Below, piece after piece: positions 10,943 through 22,652 of a stretch of DNA of 64,000 bases (position 1 is its first letter; each line of letters begins with the position of its first letter). Location: NCBI GenBank assembly GCA_034770075.1, contig JAVJAP010000128.1:1-64000 (forward strand), given 5' to 3'. Below the pieces are notes generated by a model. The model was not told where the DNA came from. It did not search any database and saw nothing but the letters and a program-made list of their open reading frames with translations. The translations under genes and the position numbers were made by a program. Origin of the DNA: Aralia elata. Its lineage: Eukaryota; Streptophyta; Magnoliopsida; Apiales; Araliaceae.

Positions 10943-12168
10943 AGGGTGACCGGCGACGATACCCGGCCCCGACATGACGATCGACCGGCGACGATAACCG
11001 GCGATCATGAGATGGGTGACCGGCGACGATACCCGGCCCCGACGAGACGATCGACCGGCGACGATAACCGGCGATCACGAGATGGATGTCCGGCGACGAT
11101 AACCGGCTCCAACAGATAACCAACCGGCGACGATAACCGGGGGTTACGAGATGGGTGACCGGCGACGATACCCGGCCCCAACGAGACGATCGACCGGCGA
11201 CGATAACCGGCGATCACGAGATGGATGACCGGCGACGATAACCGGCTCCGACAAGATAACCAACCGGCGACGATAACCGGGGGTTACGAGATGGGTGACC
11301 GGCGACGATACCCGGCCCCGACGAGACGATCGACCGGCGACGATAACCGGCGATCACGAGATGGATGACCGGCGACGATAACCGGCTCCGACAGATAACC
11401 GACCGGCGACGATAACCGGGGGTTACGAGATGGGTGACCGGCGACGATACCCGGCCCCGACGAGACGATCGACCGGCGACGATAACCGGCGATCACGAGA
11501 TGGATGTCCGGCGACGATAACCGGCTCCAACAGATAACCAACCGGCGACGATAACCGGGGGTTACGAGATGGGTGACTGGCGACGATACCCGGCCCCAAC
11601 GAGACGATCGACCGGCGACGATAACCGGCGATCACGAGATGGATGACCGGCGACGATAACCGGCTCCGACAAGATAACCAACCGGCGACGATAACCGGGG
11701 GTTACGAGATGGGTGACCGGCGACGATACCCGGCCCCGACGAGAGGATCGACCGGCGACGATAACCGGCGATCACGAGATGGATGTCCGGCGACGATAAC
11801 CGGCTCCAACAGATAACCAACCGGCGACGATAACCGGGGGTTACGAGATGGGTGACCGGCGACGATACCCGGCCCCGACATGACGATCGACCGGCGACGA
11901 TAACCGGCGATCACGAGATGGATGACCGGCGACGATAACCGGCTCCGACAGATAACCGACCGGCGACGATAACCGGGGGTTACGAGATGGGTGACCGGCG
12001 ACGATACCCGGCCCCGACATGACGATCGACCGACGACGATAACCGGCGATCACGAGATGGATGTCCGGCGACGATAACCGGCTCCGACAGATAACCAACC
12101 GGCGACGATAACCGGGGGTTACGCGATGGGTGACCGGCGACGATACCCGGCCCCGACCGAGACGATAG
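10943..12168. repeat. Satellite-like tandem array, about 139-bp higher-order unit
   Basis: Blocks of about 35 bp, each with CCGGCGACGATAACCGG or the variant CGATACCCGG, pair into 70-bp units, and these alternate to give a period of 139-140 bp. The variant CGATACCCGGCCCC recurs near 11030, 11170, 11310, 11449, 11588, 11727, 11866, 12005 and 12145. There are about 8.8 higher-order units. The homologous array of the other Tat element lies on the opposite strand at 39688-40588. Arrays at this place in the 3' untranslated region are known from Ogre/Tat elements. Confidence 0.92.
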
Positions 12169-12381
12169 ATTGAAAGAGTGAACCCAAGGACTAACAAACA
12201 CGGTCAAGGGGTTAATACATTGACACTCTTACGAATGTCTCGCATGCATTACATCTTGTGTTGCATCATAAGCTATATGTGTGGCATCATGTATACACTG
12301 TCATTCTTACACACTGTCATTCATGCATCGAGTGTCTATTCTTTATCCTGTTCATTTCATTTATCATTTCATAAACATGAT
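12169..12381 (+). other. Spacer between array and PPT
   Basis: No gene or repeat seen. It has CAT-rich short motifs (GCATCAT, TCATTCAT) that recur as the complement near 39470-39600 in the second element. Confidence 0.5.
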
Positions 12382-12394
12382 AAAGAGGGGCAGC
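12382..12394 (+). promoter_or_regulatory. Polypurine tract
   Basis: AAAGAGGGGCAGC lies directly before the LTR start TGTAGACA. The same tract, reversed, borders the second element's LTR at 39439-39451. It primes plus-strand DNA synthesis. Confidence 0.85.
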
Positions 12395-14504
12395 TGTAGA
12401 CATTTTGCGTTTCCTTCTACTAACCTTGACAGGAGGGCGAAATCGTCAATTGAACCAGCTTGCAGGAGCAAAAGAGCGGGCACAAGGGCGAGCGCCCGGC
12501 ACCGCCGCAATGATTTGGGCAGCCCAAGTCGACGTGACAGCATGACCGTCCAAGGCAGGCATTTCCGAATGAGGTGGCACGTCTCCCGGAAGTTCCCGGA
12601 CTGCGGAATACGGGCCTGTCAGCGAAAACCGACGTTGCGGTACGAAAATCGAGGCGTGGCACGAAAATCGAGAAAGTCAAGCCCGCCAGCCGCGGATAGA
12701 TCTGCGGCCAAGTGGGTGCGCCAGCACGAAAACCGGGAAATCAGCACTCAGCAGCTGAGTGCGATGGGAGGCGTGCCAGCTGGCCAGCCGCAGATCCATC
12801 TGCGGCCAGCCGCAGATAGATCTGCGGCTGGCTCTGGCCAGCCTATTTATGCCGCTTCGGGCAGCATACAGGAGGTTCAGCAAATTTTGGAGAAGAAGAA
12901 GAAAAACAGCAAACAGCAGCACGGAATTTGAGAGAAAAATAGTAGATTTTGCAACAAAAATAGGAAGAAAAGAGAGGAAAAAGAGAGAAATTTTACTCCT
13001 TTAATTTTGATTGTATCAAATATATTTCTCATCCTATTCAAATACCAAGACTTCATCCTTTTTGAGATCATTTTGCAAGGTAAAAATTCCTTTTGTTATA
13101 ACAATTCATATCATCTTATTTGCTTAGATGGGATGTAGTTTTCATGTATATTGTTGAACAATCATGGATTATGGATTATTAGGGAGGGTTCCATCGGAAC
13201 AAAATTCTTCCTAATAACCCGAGGATATCCAATTGATAAAATTTCTAGCTTGTTTGTGATAATTTATTGGGTGTAATTTATTTAGATTGTCATTTCCGGA
13301 TATCATGGTATATTAGATAAACCCGGGTTGGTTAGTTATGTAATATTCATTTTGTAGGCATGTATTAATCTCGTGTGAGCCTAGGAATGCGACCCCGAGG
13401 TCCAAATCCGATGATGGACGTTTTTGATGTATGTGATAGATTCAAGATGCTCGTTTTGTAACATGTAACCTTTGGGCCTTAAAACGACGCCAAGGCGGGA
13501 ATCGTGTTTAAGGCCCCGAAATAGTGAAATTTGTGATTGTTGGCGTTCGGGGATATTTTGATGGCTTACATGCCCATGAATAGCCCCGACGCGTGTTTAT
13601 GCTCGATTCGATTTTATGACGCGAAATTGATTTCAAAGCTAAATGATAAGATTTTCATAAAAATCAAGCAAAGTAGGATATTAGAATCACGAGTTTAAAA
13701 TTTGAGAAATGTTAATGAATGTCGATTCCTATCTAACGAGGAAGCTAAAGAAAGATCGTTTTTCCAAAACACCACACAAAAATGATTTTGCAAATAAGTA
13801 ACGTTTTATTAAATCTTTGTGCATAGGGTGAAAGAGATCCTAGAAATTGCCCGATCGTTTCACGAAAGCAATGTATAGATCTCGATTCCTATTTTGACGA
13901 AGATTTAAAATTCTTCTTTTGCCAAAAAAACGACATTTAATGAAAAATCTCATAGTTTTGGACACTTAAAACCAAACCTTTCTCATAAAGAAATAAAGCT
14001 TTCTCGGGTATACCGAAAAGACATTCCGAAGCATACTCAAATTAAAACACGATTTTCCCTAAAATCCAAATGACTCTTTCATACAAACTCACCACAACAT
14101 TCACATAGGCCCACACACCCACGCGCGCGCACCTACATACACATATTCATGAATTAAAGGATAGGAAAGCATTAAGATTACGGTAACCGTGTTTCACGGA
14201 AGTCGAGGGGTGCCTAACACCTTCCCCTCACTTAAGCAAGCCCCCGAACTCTATGAATCTCAATTCGCAGACCAAATTAATTCGGAGTCACATATGAGCC
14301 AGCGATTTACAAAAGAGCGAAAACTCGGATGAGTTGGTACATCCATTTCAAATATACCAACTGGCGACTCTGGTTAATTGGCTCATCATAAAAATGATCT
14401 TTCAAAAACCCGTCGACCTCAATGCCGACCTTTTCCAAAAAATCATCTAAACCAAAAGGCTAAAATTGGGAAAGACCGCGAAAGCGAAAAACCCGGCGTC
14501 GACA
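12395..14504 (+). repeat. 3' LTR of the first Tat element
   Basis: It starts TGTAGACA after the PPT and ends CGTCGACA, near-inverted termini, 2110 bp. It is homologous along its length to the minus-strand LTR at 46257-48215. It holds three GCCGCAGAT-type palindromes and a TATTTAT box near 12844, CA/CG dinucleotide runs near 14110, and near its end a copy of the element's own primer-binding motif TGGCGACTCTGG (14362-14373). Confidence 0.9.
12689..12851 (+). promoter_or_regulatory. LTR promoter: three palindromes and a TATA-like box
   Basis: GC-rich palindromes with a GCCGC(A/G)GAT stem lie at 12689-12708, 12787-12806 and 12809-12828. CTATTTATG (12843-12851) follows the last by about 15 bp. 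The last two have the same 2-bp spacing as the pair at 10833-10874. This position fits the U3 promoter. Confidence 0.55.
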
Positions 14505-15219
14505 TGGCGTTTTATTAAACCGTGGCGCATAGGGTTAAAGAGATTCTAGAAATTGCCTACCATTTATGAAAGCAACGTATAAATCTGGATTCCTATTTTG
14601 GCTAAGGTTTAACAAACTCGTGTTTTATCAAAACAAACACTTAACAAAAATCTCATAGCTTTTGTCAATTTAAAATCAAATCTTTCTCAATAAGAAAAAT
14701 AAGGCTTTCTCGTAAACATCGAAAAGACATTTTGAAGCACTCTCAAAATTAAAAGCACGATTTCCCTAAAATCCAAATGATTCTTTCATACAAACTCACC
14801 ACAACATTCATTTAGGCACACACACACACACACACGCATATACGTTTCATGAATTAAAGGATAGGAAAAGCATCAAGATTGCGGTAACCGTGTTTCACGG
14901 AAGTCGAGGGGTGCCTAACACCTTCCCCTCACTTAAGCAAGCCCCCGAACTCTATGGATCTCGATTCGCAGACCAATTAATTCGGAGTCACACATGAGCC
15001 AGCGATTCATAAAAAACGAAAACTCGGATGAGTTGGTACATCCATTGCAAATATACCAACTGGCGACTCTGGTTAATTGGCTCATCATAAAACACGATCT
15101 TTCAAAACCCCGTCGACATCAATGCCGACCTTTTCCAAAAAAAAAAAAAATCATTAAATCCAAAGGCTAAAATTGGAAAAGACTAAAAGAACACGCGAGA
15201 AGAAAACCCGGCGTCGACA
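14505..15219 (+). repeat. Partial older Tat LTR (3' part only)
   Basis: It repeats the last 700 bp of the preceding LTR (13801-14504) with clear divergence, including the embedded TGGCGACTCTGG at 15061 and the end CGTCGACA at 15219. It is either the rest of an older Tat LTR into which the first element inserted, or the product of LTR-LTR recombination. Its right end directly joins gag of the Del/Tekay-like element. Confidence 0.8.
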
Positions 15220-16102
15220 ACCCTCTTGTCCGCAATTGAAACATACCCTCTTACCCTTCAAACATAGCCCCACATGACTCTTTCCGCAGTTACTGCACAC
15301 CTCCACCTTCTTTTTCTGATTACTCTGCTGACTTCCCGCAGAGTTACTATCACTCCACTTCCTCTTCTGACCACTGCCCCCATGGCTACCACTTGCCTTG
15401 TTTTCACTTTCATTCTTCTTCCTCTGCTCCTGATTATACTTGGACAAAGCATCACTGCCTCCTTCAGCGATAATTGCCTTTTCCAAAACTGCCGCAAATG
15501 AGTTCAGTTGGAATATTGAAACTCGGCTATACAGCCAGGGCTTCAGTCCCTGCTCAAACCTTCTAGCCTTTCGCTCATCCGTGTTGACTTGATATGGCGC
15601 AAACCTCGCCAACTCGTTAAATTTTGCAGCATACTCAGGCACCGTCATGGTACCTTGCTTCAATTCCAAAAATTGCACCTCCATTTGATTTTGCGCGCTT
15701 GCCAGAAAGTAGGTCTTGAAAAACATCTCCTTAAATCGCTCCCACAAAATAATCCCTTGGCCACCTCGAGTCTTATTTTCTTGCCACCAGTAGCTAGCTT
15801 CTGATTTCAGCATAAATGTTACAAATGCCGTCTTCTGGTCCTCGTTGACCCTAGCAACATCAAACACCTTCTCCATCTCCATGACCCAGGTTTGGGCTTC
15901 AATTGGATTCATAGAGCCGTGATATTCCGGAGGTCCGACAGCCTTAAATTCTTTAAAAGTCGTGGCCTGGGCTTGGGGTTGATTCACAAATGCTTCCGTT
16001 AGCAGATTCACCAGCTACTGCATTGGATTAGCGTTGGCTTCTTCGTTGTTATTGGTGGATCCCTCAGGGGTCTGTTGACGGGTTTGTCTTCTTGGCGGCA
16101 TT
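15220..16102 (-). pseudogene. Gag (capsid and zinc knuckle), cut by insertion
   Basis: The start is MPPRRQTRQQTPEG at 16102; an in-frame TAG follows codon 28 (about 16016). The capsid part has FKAVGPPEYHG, AQTWVMEMEKVF, SYWWQENK and WERFKEMFFKTYF, then TVPEYAAKFNELARFAPY, all typical of the retrotransposon gag family. A Lys/Ser/Gln-rich linker leads to zinc knuckle CSNCGKSHVGLC and to CFNCGQEG, where the sequence jumps to the LTR at 15219. So the second knuckle is cut. It would package the element's RNA. Confidence 0.9.
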
Positions 16103-16390
16103 TTACTGTTAAAAATTTACGCTATTAGATTATTATTCAATTACTTAAGCATTTAAGTCTTAACTTAAACATTTATAAACATCACTTAACACATAGCACA
16201 TCTGATAAACTTTCTCATTTATTCATTTACTGTTTTAAAACATAACAAAAATAACATCATAGTTATTTACATCATCTATCCTGAAATCACAAAGTTCCAG
16301 GATTACATCATTATTCTATCCCATTATATAAAACTGGGATTTACAACTTATTAACTTTATAATTTTTATATTAGCATATCTAATCATTAT

Positions 16391-17200
16391 CTACGATGAC
16401 ATTCCACAGCGCACAGCTTCCTGGCGTTCCTGCTCCATAATACGAGTCACCATCCTTCGACCCATTATATCCGAATGACGTTGAACTCGATCCTGAGCTC
16501 TATCTACTGTGGTATGAAAAATATACTCCATCTCATCAATCTTGGCCTTCTTTGACCGCACCTCACATTCAACACGATCTGCGCGGTTAGCCACCCTCAA
16601 CCAAGCAGTTTTAGCTCTCGCCCGCTCGGCTGACTCCTTTTTCAACTCATCTCGTACAATTTCATTCCTGGCTATCAACTGTCCTCGTCGATACTCAGAC
16701 TGTGCTAGCCTTTGCTCAGCCTCTGCAAGACGTGATGAAAGGTCTTGGATCTCAGCATCCTTCTGCTCTAGAGCGACTTGACGTTCCACAACCTGTTCTC
16801 CTAACTCCTCCTTTTCGCTCTCAACATGAACCAACTTCCACTCCACGTCCCCAAGACGTATATCGAGCTCCTCAATCTCACTGTTCTTCTGCTCCAAGAC
16901 AGTCTGTCGCTCAGCCAGCTGCCTCTCTAACTCCTCCACTCTATCTTGCAACTCAATGTTGCGATCATACACCTGCTCATACATCTGAACACCTAAGGAG
17001 GTTAGTGATATCTCCTCAGGGTCCTCCTCCTCCTCCTCGACCTCCTCCGGATCCTCCTCATGATCAGTCTCAGGCTCGTACTCGGGACCTGAAACTATGA
17101 CCAATGGGGATGGCTCCCTCTGCACTAACTACTCATGAACTACGTGAATATCTCGGGACTCCTCCTCCCTAGCCTAGCTGGGTTCTCCTCTATCAGTCAT
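16391..17200 (-). pseudogene. Leader ORF upstream of gag: acidic coiled-coil protein
   Basis: An ATG at 17200 (MTDRGEPS), 225 bp inside the PBS, opens a frame with two TAG codons before a long open stretch of about 244 codons from 17125. It has an acidic run (EEVEEEEEDPEE), then heptad-like coiled coil (VEELERQLAERQ, EIEELDIRLGDVEWKL, LSSRLAEAEQRLAQ) and a basic C terminus ending EAVRCGMSS at 16391. I recognise no family. It lies between PBS and gag, where plant gypsy elements usually have only a leader. Two stops suggest decay of a once intact gene. Confidence 0.6.
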
Positions 17201-17423
17201 CCTGACAACAAAATTTTAAGTTTTAATTACTAATCGATAATACTCGCGAGCGCATAAGTTTGTTATCAAATAAGCACATAGCACATAATCGTTTTATTGT
17301 CTTTTATGAATTTCCGTAATCCATTCCTTATAACTCGATAAGAGTTTATCACCTCTATATTCTCTATCTTCTAAAAGGCTATTACCCTAAGGTTTTCCCT
17401 ACCTAAAGGTTCATAACCTATCA

Positions 17424-17435
17424 GCTCTGATACCA
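17424..17435 (-). promoter_or_regulatory. Primer-binding site (tRNA-iMet)
   Basis: Read on minus, TGGTATCAGAGC lies three bases inside the end of the LTR. This is the standard plant initiator tRNA-Met complement and fixes the LTR boundary and element direction. Confidence 0.9.
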
Positions 17436-17438
17436 ACC

Positions 17439-20400
17439 TGTGACAACCCTAAATCCGGGTACTTAATTCCCACTGATTTGGTGATCACTATATCAATCAT
17501 TCACAACTATTTACCCATAATAAGAATAATTAAAATAAACTTAAAGAAATATCTTCCCTCAAACGGGGTTACATCACCAATCTCTAAATGAAACAAATCC
17601 CAGGTTATCTAACCTTAATTACATCTGTGCGGAATAAAACATAATATTAAATAAGTCTTTGATACAAATAAACATCAAGTGGATAATAAATCTCTTGCTA
17701 CTTTGGTATCTTGCCCTTGCCTTTACTTGTGGACGGTTCGTCCGACTTCTCTATCTTAGCTGCAAAGTTTAATGCAAGAGTGAGCAAACAATTGCCCACA
17801 AGTGTGATAACAATAATATTTGAATGAATTAATTATCAACTGAGATATAATAGGTTTCTGAATTCAATCAACAAGGAATCAAGATTTGAAAGCTCGTTTG
17901 ATTGCTTAAATCAAGAACAGTAGATTTCAAGATTTTAAGTTATATCTGAGGGTCACAAGACCTCGAACTATGTCCTAGGTTATCAAGTATTTCTACCGTA
18001 ACCTTTAACAGTCTTATAGACTATGGACCATCCATCTCGTACTCAGGGGAATCAGCCCTTTGTACAATGTATTGTGCACAAACATTTTAACGCTGTCGCG
18101 TAAGTAGTCCCCTATATTAGGGTTGTTCATCTCAGTTTATCGTCTGAATCCATACCAAAAGGAACTTGGCTTGGAACAAGTATATAAAATATTCTAAGTC
18201 TTTGAAATCGCTCATCAACTAAGGACTAGCTGAATCAATAAGGGTTTGCCAGTCTAATTCATCAATAAAGTCAAACAACCAAGTGTATATTCGGAATTTA
18301 AATGACAATCAATGATCGAATATATAATAATTGAAAAAAAATATAAGTACTCAACATGGTATCAACCTTGCTTGAATAACAATAAGCTAAGGTTAATTAA
18401 CTTGCTCAAGGAAATAAACTTGCTGAAATAAAAGTAACAAGTTTAAGGATGAAATATCTTGCTATAAATAATTTTTAAGTTTAAGGGAGGAAAACAAGCC
18501 TCAAGCGTAGATTACAAATTTAAGTAATTCACGATCCTTAAACAACCTATACATTTAATTATAAAATGGTAACATAATTAGTCACAAGATTAAAAGCATT
18601 TTAAGCTTGCTCTTTATCTCATTTTATTATAATATCTCATTTAGCATACCATAATCAACAAGTATCAACCATCTTGGAATTTCATTACTTAATACTTTAT
18701 TATAGGTCTTAACACATAGCAAAAACCATAAAATAAATTAATAAAAATATATATTTTTAAAATTTTTTTTTACCATTCCACCGTCGGGGCGGGAAAATGC
18801 TTAACAAAAATCTCGCCGGGGCGAGAGGCTCGCCGAGGCGAAGATTTTCTTAACAAAACTCTCGCCGGGGCGAGAGGCTCGCCGGGGCGAAGAAAGTCAG
18901 TGCATTTCTCTCGCTGGGGCGAGAGACTCGGCAGACTTCTTTTTCTTCCTCGGCTAATTCGTGAACAGTGAAGGCTTAGGCCTAAATTTCACGAATTCTA
19001 CCATTCAACTCATAAATTCAACATACCCAGACATCATATATGATACAAAACATTTACCTAACATGTTTTCTAAATATTTTAATGATTCTAACACATAAAC
19101 AACCAATTTAAACCCAAGAATTTCACTGTTAAACAATTTATTCAAGTTTTGGCCATTTTCATGAAATTAAGCTCTGTAAATTCATTTTTCAACCAATTAA
19201 AACCATTCTTCTTGCATTATTCTTGTTTTTCATCATATAATCATAAACAATTATCAATTAACCAATTAATAACCAAATTAAACATTAATTTTATATATAT
19301 ATTCCATACATGAAATAAAACTCTATGAAAACCAAAACTCAATTCTAAACATACATTCATAAATTAACACCTTCAATTTAACTTATAATCATTATATAAT
19401 CATCTAAAACATATTTACTACCAAGAAATTCATATTTTAAACCAAAAGATTTTATACAGAGAACTAAAATACAGTGAAAAATTATACTTTCTATTACTAA
19501 AGAAAACTTGGTTAATACTCCTTTGGTTTTGGAATTCTCCTCTCCAATCTCCAAGTTCTTCTCCTCAACTTCTCTCTTTTCTCTCAACTCTCAAAGCTCT
19601 GCTTTCTCTTTTCTAATTCACAGAGCTCTCAATTCCATCTCTCTCAATACTTTGTTCTTCTTTTTTTTTAACTGATAAAGCTTTAACAAACAAATAAAAA
19701 CTGATAACTTAAAAAATAATAACGTATTCCTTATTAACTCATCAGTTACAAAATTCAAAAAGCCATAAGGCTTGTTTGGCAAATACTAATTAAAATAATC
19801 TATTATTCTAACTAAAGGTCTTAAAGCCTTGTTTGGTAAAACAAAATTAAAATAATCCATTATTTCCAAACAAAGGTCATAGGGACACTTTCTTATTTAT
19901 TTTAATAAATCATTATAACATATAGTTTTAAATGTCACACTTCTAATTTAATTAAAGTTATTATTAAATAAATTCAATTAAACCTTACTAATTAATTAAT
20001 AATTCTATTTAACCACTAACAATAACACCAAATAAATTATCTTACTCAAATAAATCCTTTATTCAAATAAATCATTTAATCATCTAATTTAATTATAAAT
20101 TAGAATAATCACATCCAATCACATTTAAAAAAAACATTTAACATAAATTGTTTCACCATAACTTTATAAATTATTTATTTTACTCAATAAATAAATTAAC
20201 AAAAATATTTATATAACTCAATAAATATTTTTGTTTAATCACAAAAATCGCATTCGTTACAACATGCGTCATACCGCACGGACAGGTTATCCCCACAAAT
20301 TAATATAGAATGAATAACAACCTTTATGAGTATAATATCACTTACGAACATGAAAGCAAATGATATTATATATGAGTATGAAAGAAATAATATTCTCTAC

Positions 20401-21622
20401 CTTAGTTAACAAGTGACTGGATGTTACTTTCTATAAAGTTTACTAACTTCGGATACTACTAGTATTCTCACAAATATTCACAATAGCCTAGCACACTAAG
20501 AGAACTTAAGAAATTTAGAGAGAGAGAGAGAGGAAGTATAAGCAATAAAGGTGTGAAAATTTCTTAAGCAAACCCTCCTTATTTATAGGAAAATCAAGAT
20601 GAGGGCATTATAGCTTTTTCCCTAATTTTTCTTGGTTTATTACTCTTATACCCTTGGCATATTCTTTTAATATACTTTATGCCATAGTATATTCTTAGAA
20701 TATGCTTTCACTTAGGTTTTTAACCTTAAGGTAAAATAAAAACCGAATTAACTATTTACTGACGGTAATTACTATTGAATGACATGTGGGTCCCATGAAA
20801 AAATAAAATCTGAAGAAATATTCTACGAAAATAATTTATAGGTCCCACCGATCAAATAGTTATGGGTCCCACGGAATAAAGTGTGGGTCCCACAGAAAAA
20901 TAAGTTAACTTACAACAAACGCTTCACGTATTTTTAATCAAACACTATTTTAGACTTTCAACAATTATTTACCGTTAATATTATAGACTTATAATATTGA
21001 CAACCAGATCATTCCCAGGAAAAAGGGGGCCTTCCGTATAAACGCCGCGCAATTAAATAACCTTTTTCCTTGACAGAATTTCTAGACATTGCCAATAATG
21101 CTAAATATCATATCAAATAATATGAGTTACAATGTCCTGACAAAATAATGAAAAAGTATTATGCAGATGCTACTGTAACAATTATTGAATCAAAATACTG
21201 TGCAATAACTACTTTATCAATTATTGAATCAATAATATAAAATACTGTGCAACACCGTGTGCTTGTGAAATACCGCGTACTACTGTGGACTAACACGTTT
21301 TACTGTTCTTTTTATTACCGGGTATTTTAACAGTTGCAGGTGATAATACTGTTGACAAATACTGTCGTTTTTAGTATCCGGCAATGGGGCCCACTATCGT
21401 TGACAATATTGCCATTTCGGTGCCGTCGTACGATACTGAATATAATATTCTCCGACAAAAAGAATATTCCCCGGCAAAAAGAATATTCCCTGACATGCAC
21501 TGTTTATCAGATAATTTGCATATAACACCCTTAACTATCATTTATAACAAGCACTTTATTATTTGGAAGAATAATCATAAAGAAAATAATAAACTTTTAT
21601 TTGATAAAGTCGGGATCTTACA
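17439..21622 (-). repeat. 5' LTR of the Del/Tekay-like element, 4184 bp
   Basis: On minus it starts TGTAAGATCCCG (21622) and ends GGGTTGTCACA (17439) next to the PBS. It is very AT-rich except for GC-rich palindromes at 18781-18925 (CTCGCCGGGGCGAG at 18812 and 18861). A TATA box in minus orientation lies at 20587-20580. The following 5 bp (GTGAT, 21623-21627) is the candidate TSD; its partner is off the window. I see no gene in it. Confidence 0.8.
20580..20587 (-). promoter_or_regulatory. TATA box in the Del/Tekay-like LTR
   Basis: TATAAATA on minus, in CCTATAAATAAGGAGG, about 1 kb inside the U3 end. It is the best promoter candidate for this LTR. Confidence 0.55.
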
Positions 21623-22589
21623 GTGATCGCACCCGAATACTAGGAAAAGACAAAATTCACATATCCGTTCGGTACATTTGCATTTTGTAGGATGTCCTTT
21701 GGACTTTGTAATGCACCAGGTATTTTTCAAAGATGCACGATGAGTATCTTTTTTATCTTCTTGAAAATTGTATCGAAGTCTTTATGGATGATTTCACAAT
21801 TCCTAGTGATTCTTTGGATGCATGCCTAGATAATTTGACTCGTATGTTAGATAGGTGCTTAGAGACTAATCTTATTCTTAATTGGGAAAAATGTCATTTT
21901 ATGGTAGAGCAAGGTATAGTACACGGTCATGTCGTTACAGCTAGGGGATTAGAAGTTGATAAAACTAAAATAGAAATTGTTACTGTTTTACCTTACCTCG
22001 CAAGTGTGCGGGAGATTCACTCTTTTCTTGGACATGCAGGTTTGTCAAGGATTTCTCGAAGATAGCATTGCCATTGTGTAAGTTGTTACAAAAGGATGTG
22101 GAATTCTAGTTTGATGATGAGTACAAGGAGGCTTTTGATAAATTGAAGAAACTGTTGACCTCAGCACCTATGATACAACCACCAAATTAGAAATTGCCAT
22201 TCGAGATCATGTGTGATGTAAATAACTGTGTCGTAAGAGCTGTCTTGGGATAAAGAGTTGATAGAGCTGTTTATGCCATCTATTATGCCTCTAGAATGTT
22301 AAATGATGCTCAGATTAACTACTCTACAACTGAAAAAGAACTTTTGTCTGTTGTATTTACTTTAGACAAGTTTAGATCATATCTGCTTGGTACTAAAGTT
22401 GTAGTTTATTTTGACCATACTGCTCTCAGGTATTTGCTAACCAAAAAGGACTTTAAACCTAGAATTATTAGATGGATTCAGCTACTACAAGAATTTGACT
22501 TGGAGATCAAGGATAAGAAAGGAGCAGACAACTTGGTAGCAGATCACTTGAGTAGGTTGCTTAGAGATGAAGAAGCTCTATCATTGTAG
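21623..22589 (+). pseudogene. Athila-like RT (C-terminal half) and RNase H
   Basis: The sequence begins within RT at the motif equivalent to KTKFTYPFGTFAF, then MSFGLCNAPGIFQRC, VFMDDFTIP (the catalytic YMDD-type box as FMDD) and LETNLILNWEKCHFMV, GIVHGH, and IHSFLGHAG to about 22068. RNase H follows with [33 protein letters not shown] and [12 protein letters not shown] to 22589. Stops and frameshifts occur near 21650, 22068 and 22250. RT before 21623 was separated by the Del/Tekay-like insertion. Confidence 0.88.
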
Positions 22590-22652
22590 GACTCTTTCCC
22601 AGATGAGTATCTATTTTCCATTTATGAGTCTGCACCCTGATATGTTGATATA

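Larger units (their letters stand above)
1..14504 (+). mobile_element. Tat/Ogre-like Ty3/gypsy retrotransposon, 5' end outside window
   Basis: Domains run in the order protease, G-patch, RT, RNase H, second RNase H and integrase, then antisense genes, a satellite array, a PPT and a 3' LTR. Two RNase H domains, extra antisense ORFs between pol and the 3' LTR, and tandem repeats near that LTR are known traits of the Tat lineage, which includes Ogre. The 5' LTR, PBS and most of gag lie to the left of the window, so the full element was longer than 14.5 kb. Many frameshifts make it non-autonomous. Confidence 0.9.
15220..21622 (-). mobile_element. Del/Tekay-like Ty3/gypsy element (5' LTR, leader, part of gag)
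   Basis: On the minus strand: a 4.2-kb 5' LTR (21622-17439), an initiator-tRNA-Met PBS, a leader reading frame and gag, then an abrupt join to Tat LTR sequence within the second zinc knuckle. The rest of the element must lie left of the window, beyond the nested insertion. The right end TGTAAGATCCCG (read on minus) sits within RT of an Athila-like element, so this element inserted there. The lineage is judged from gag style, the long LTR and the PBS. Confidence 0.8.

Noticed and set aside
10943..12168. CRISPR-like array (regular repeats with short spacers)
   Set aside because: Repeat and spacer are both repeated; it is a plant retrotransposon satellite, not repeats with unique spacers.
10597..12207. 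Many minus-strand open frames with repeated GYRRRSPIS-like peptides
   Set aside because: They are translations of the 139-bp satellite array; the same peptide repeats recur on the other strand at 39849-40558 for the same reason.
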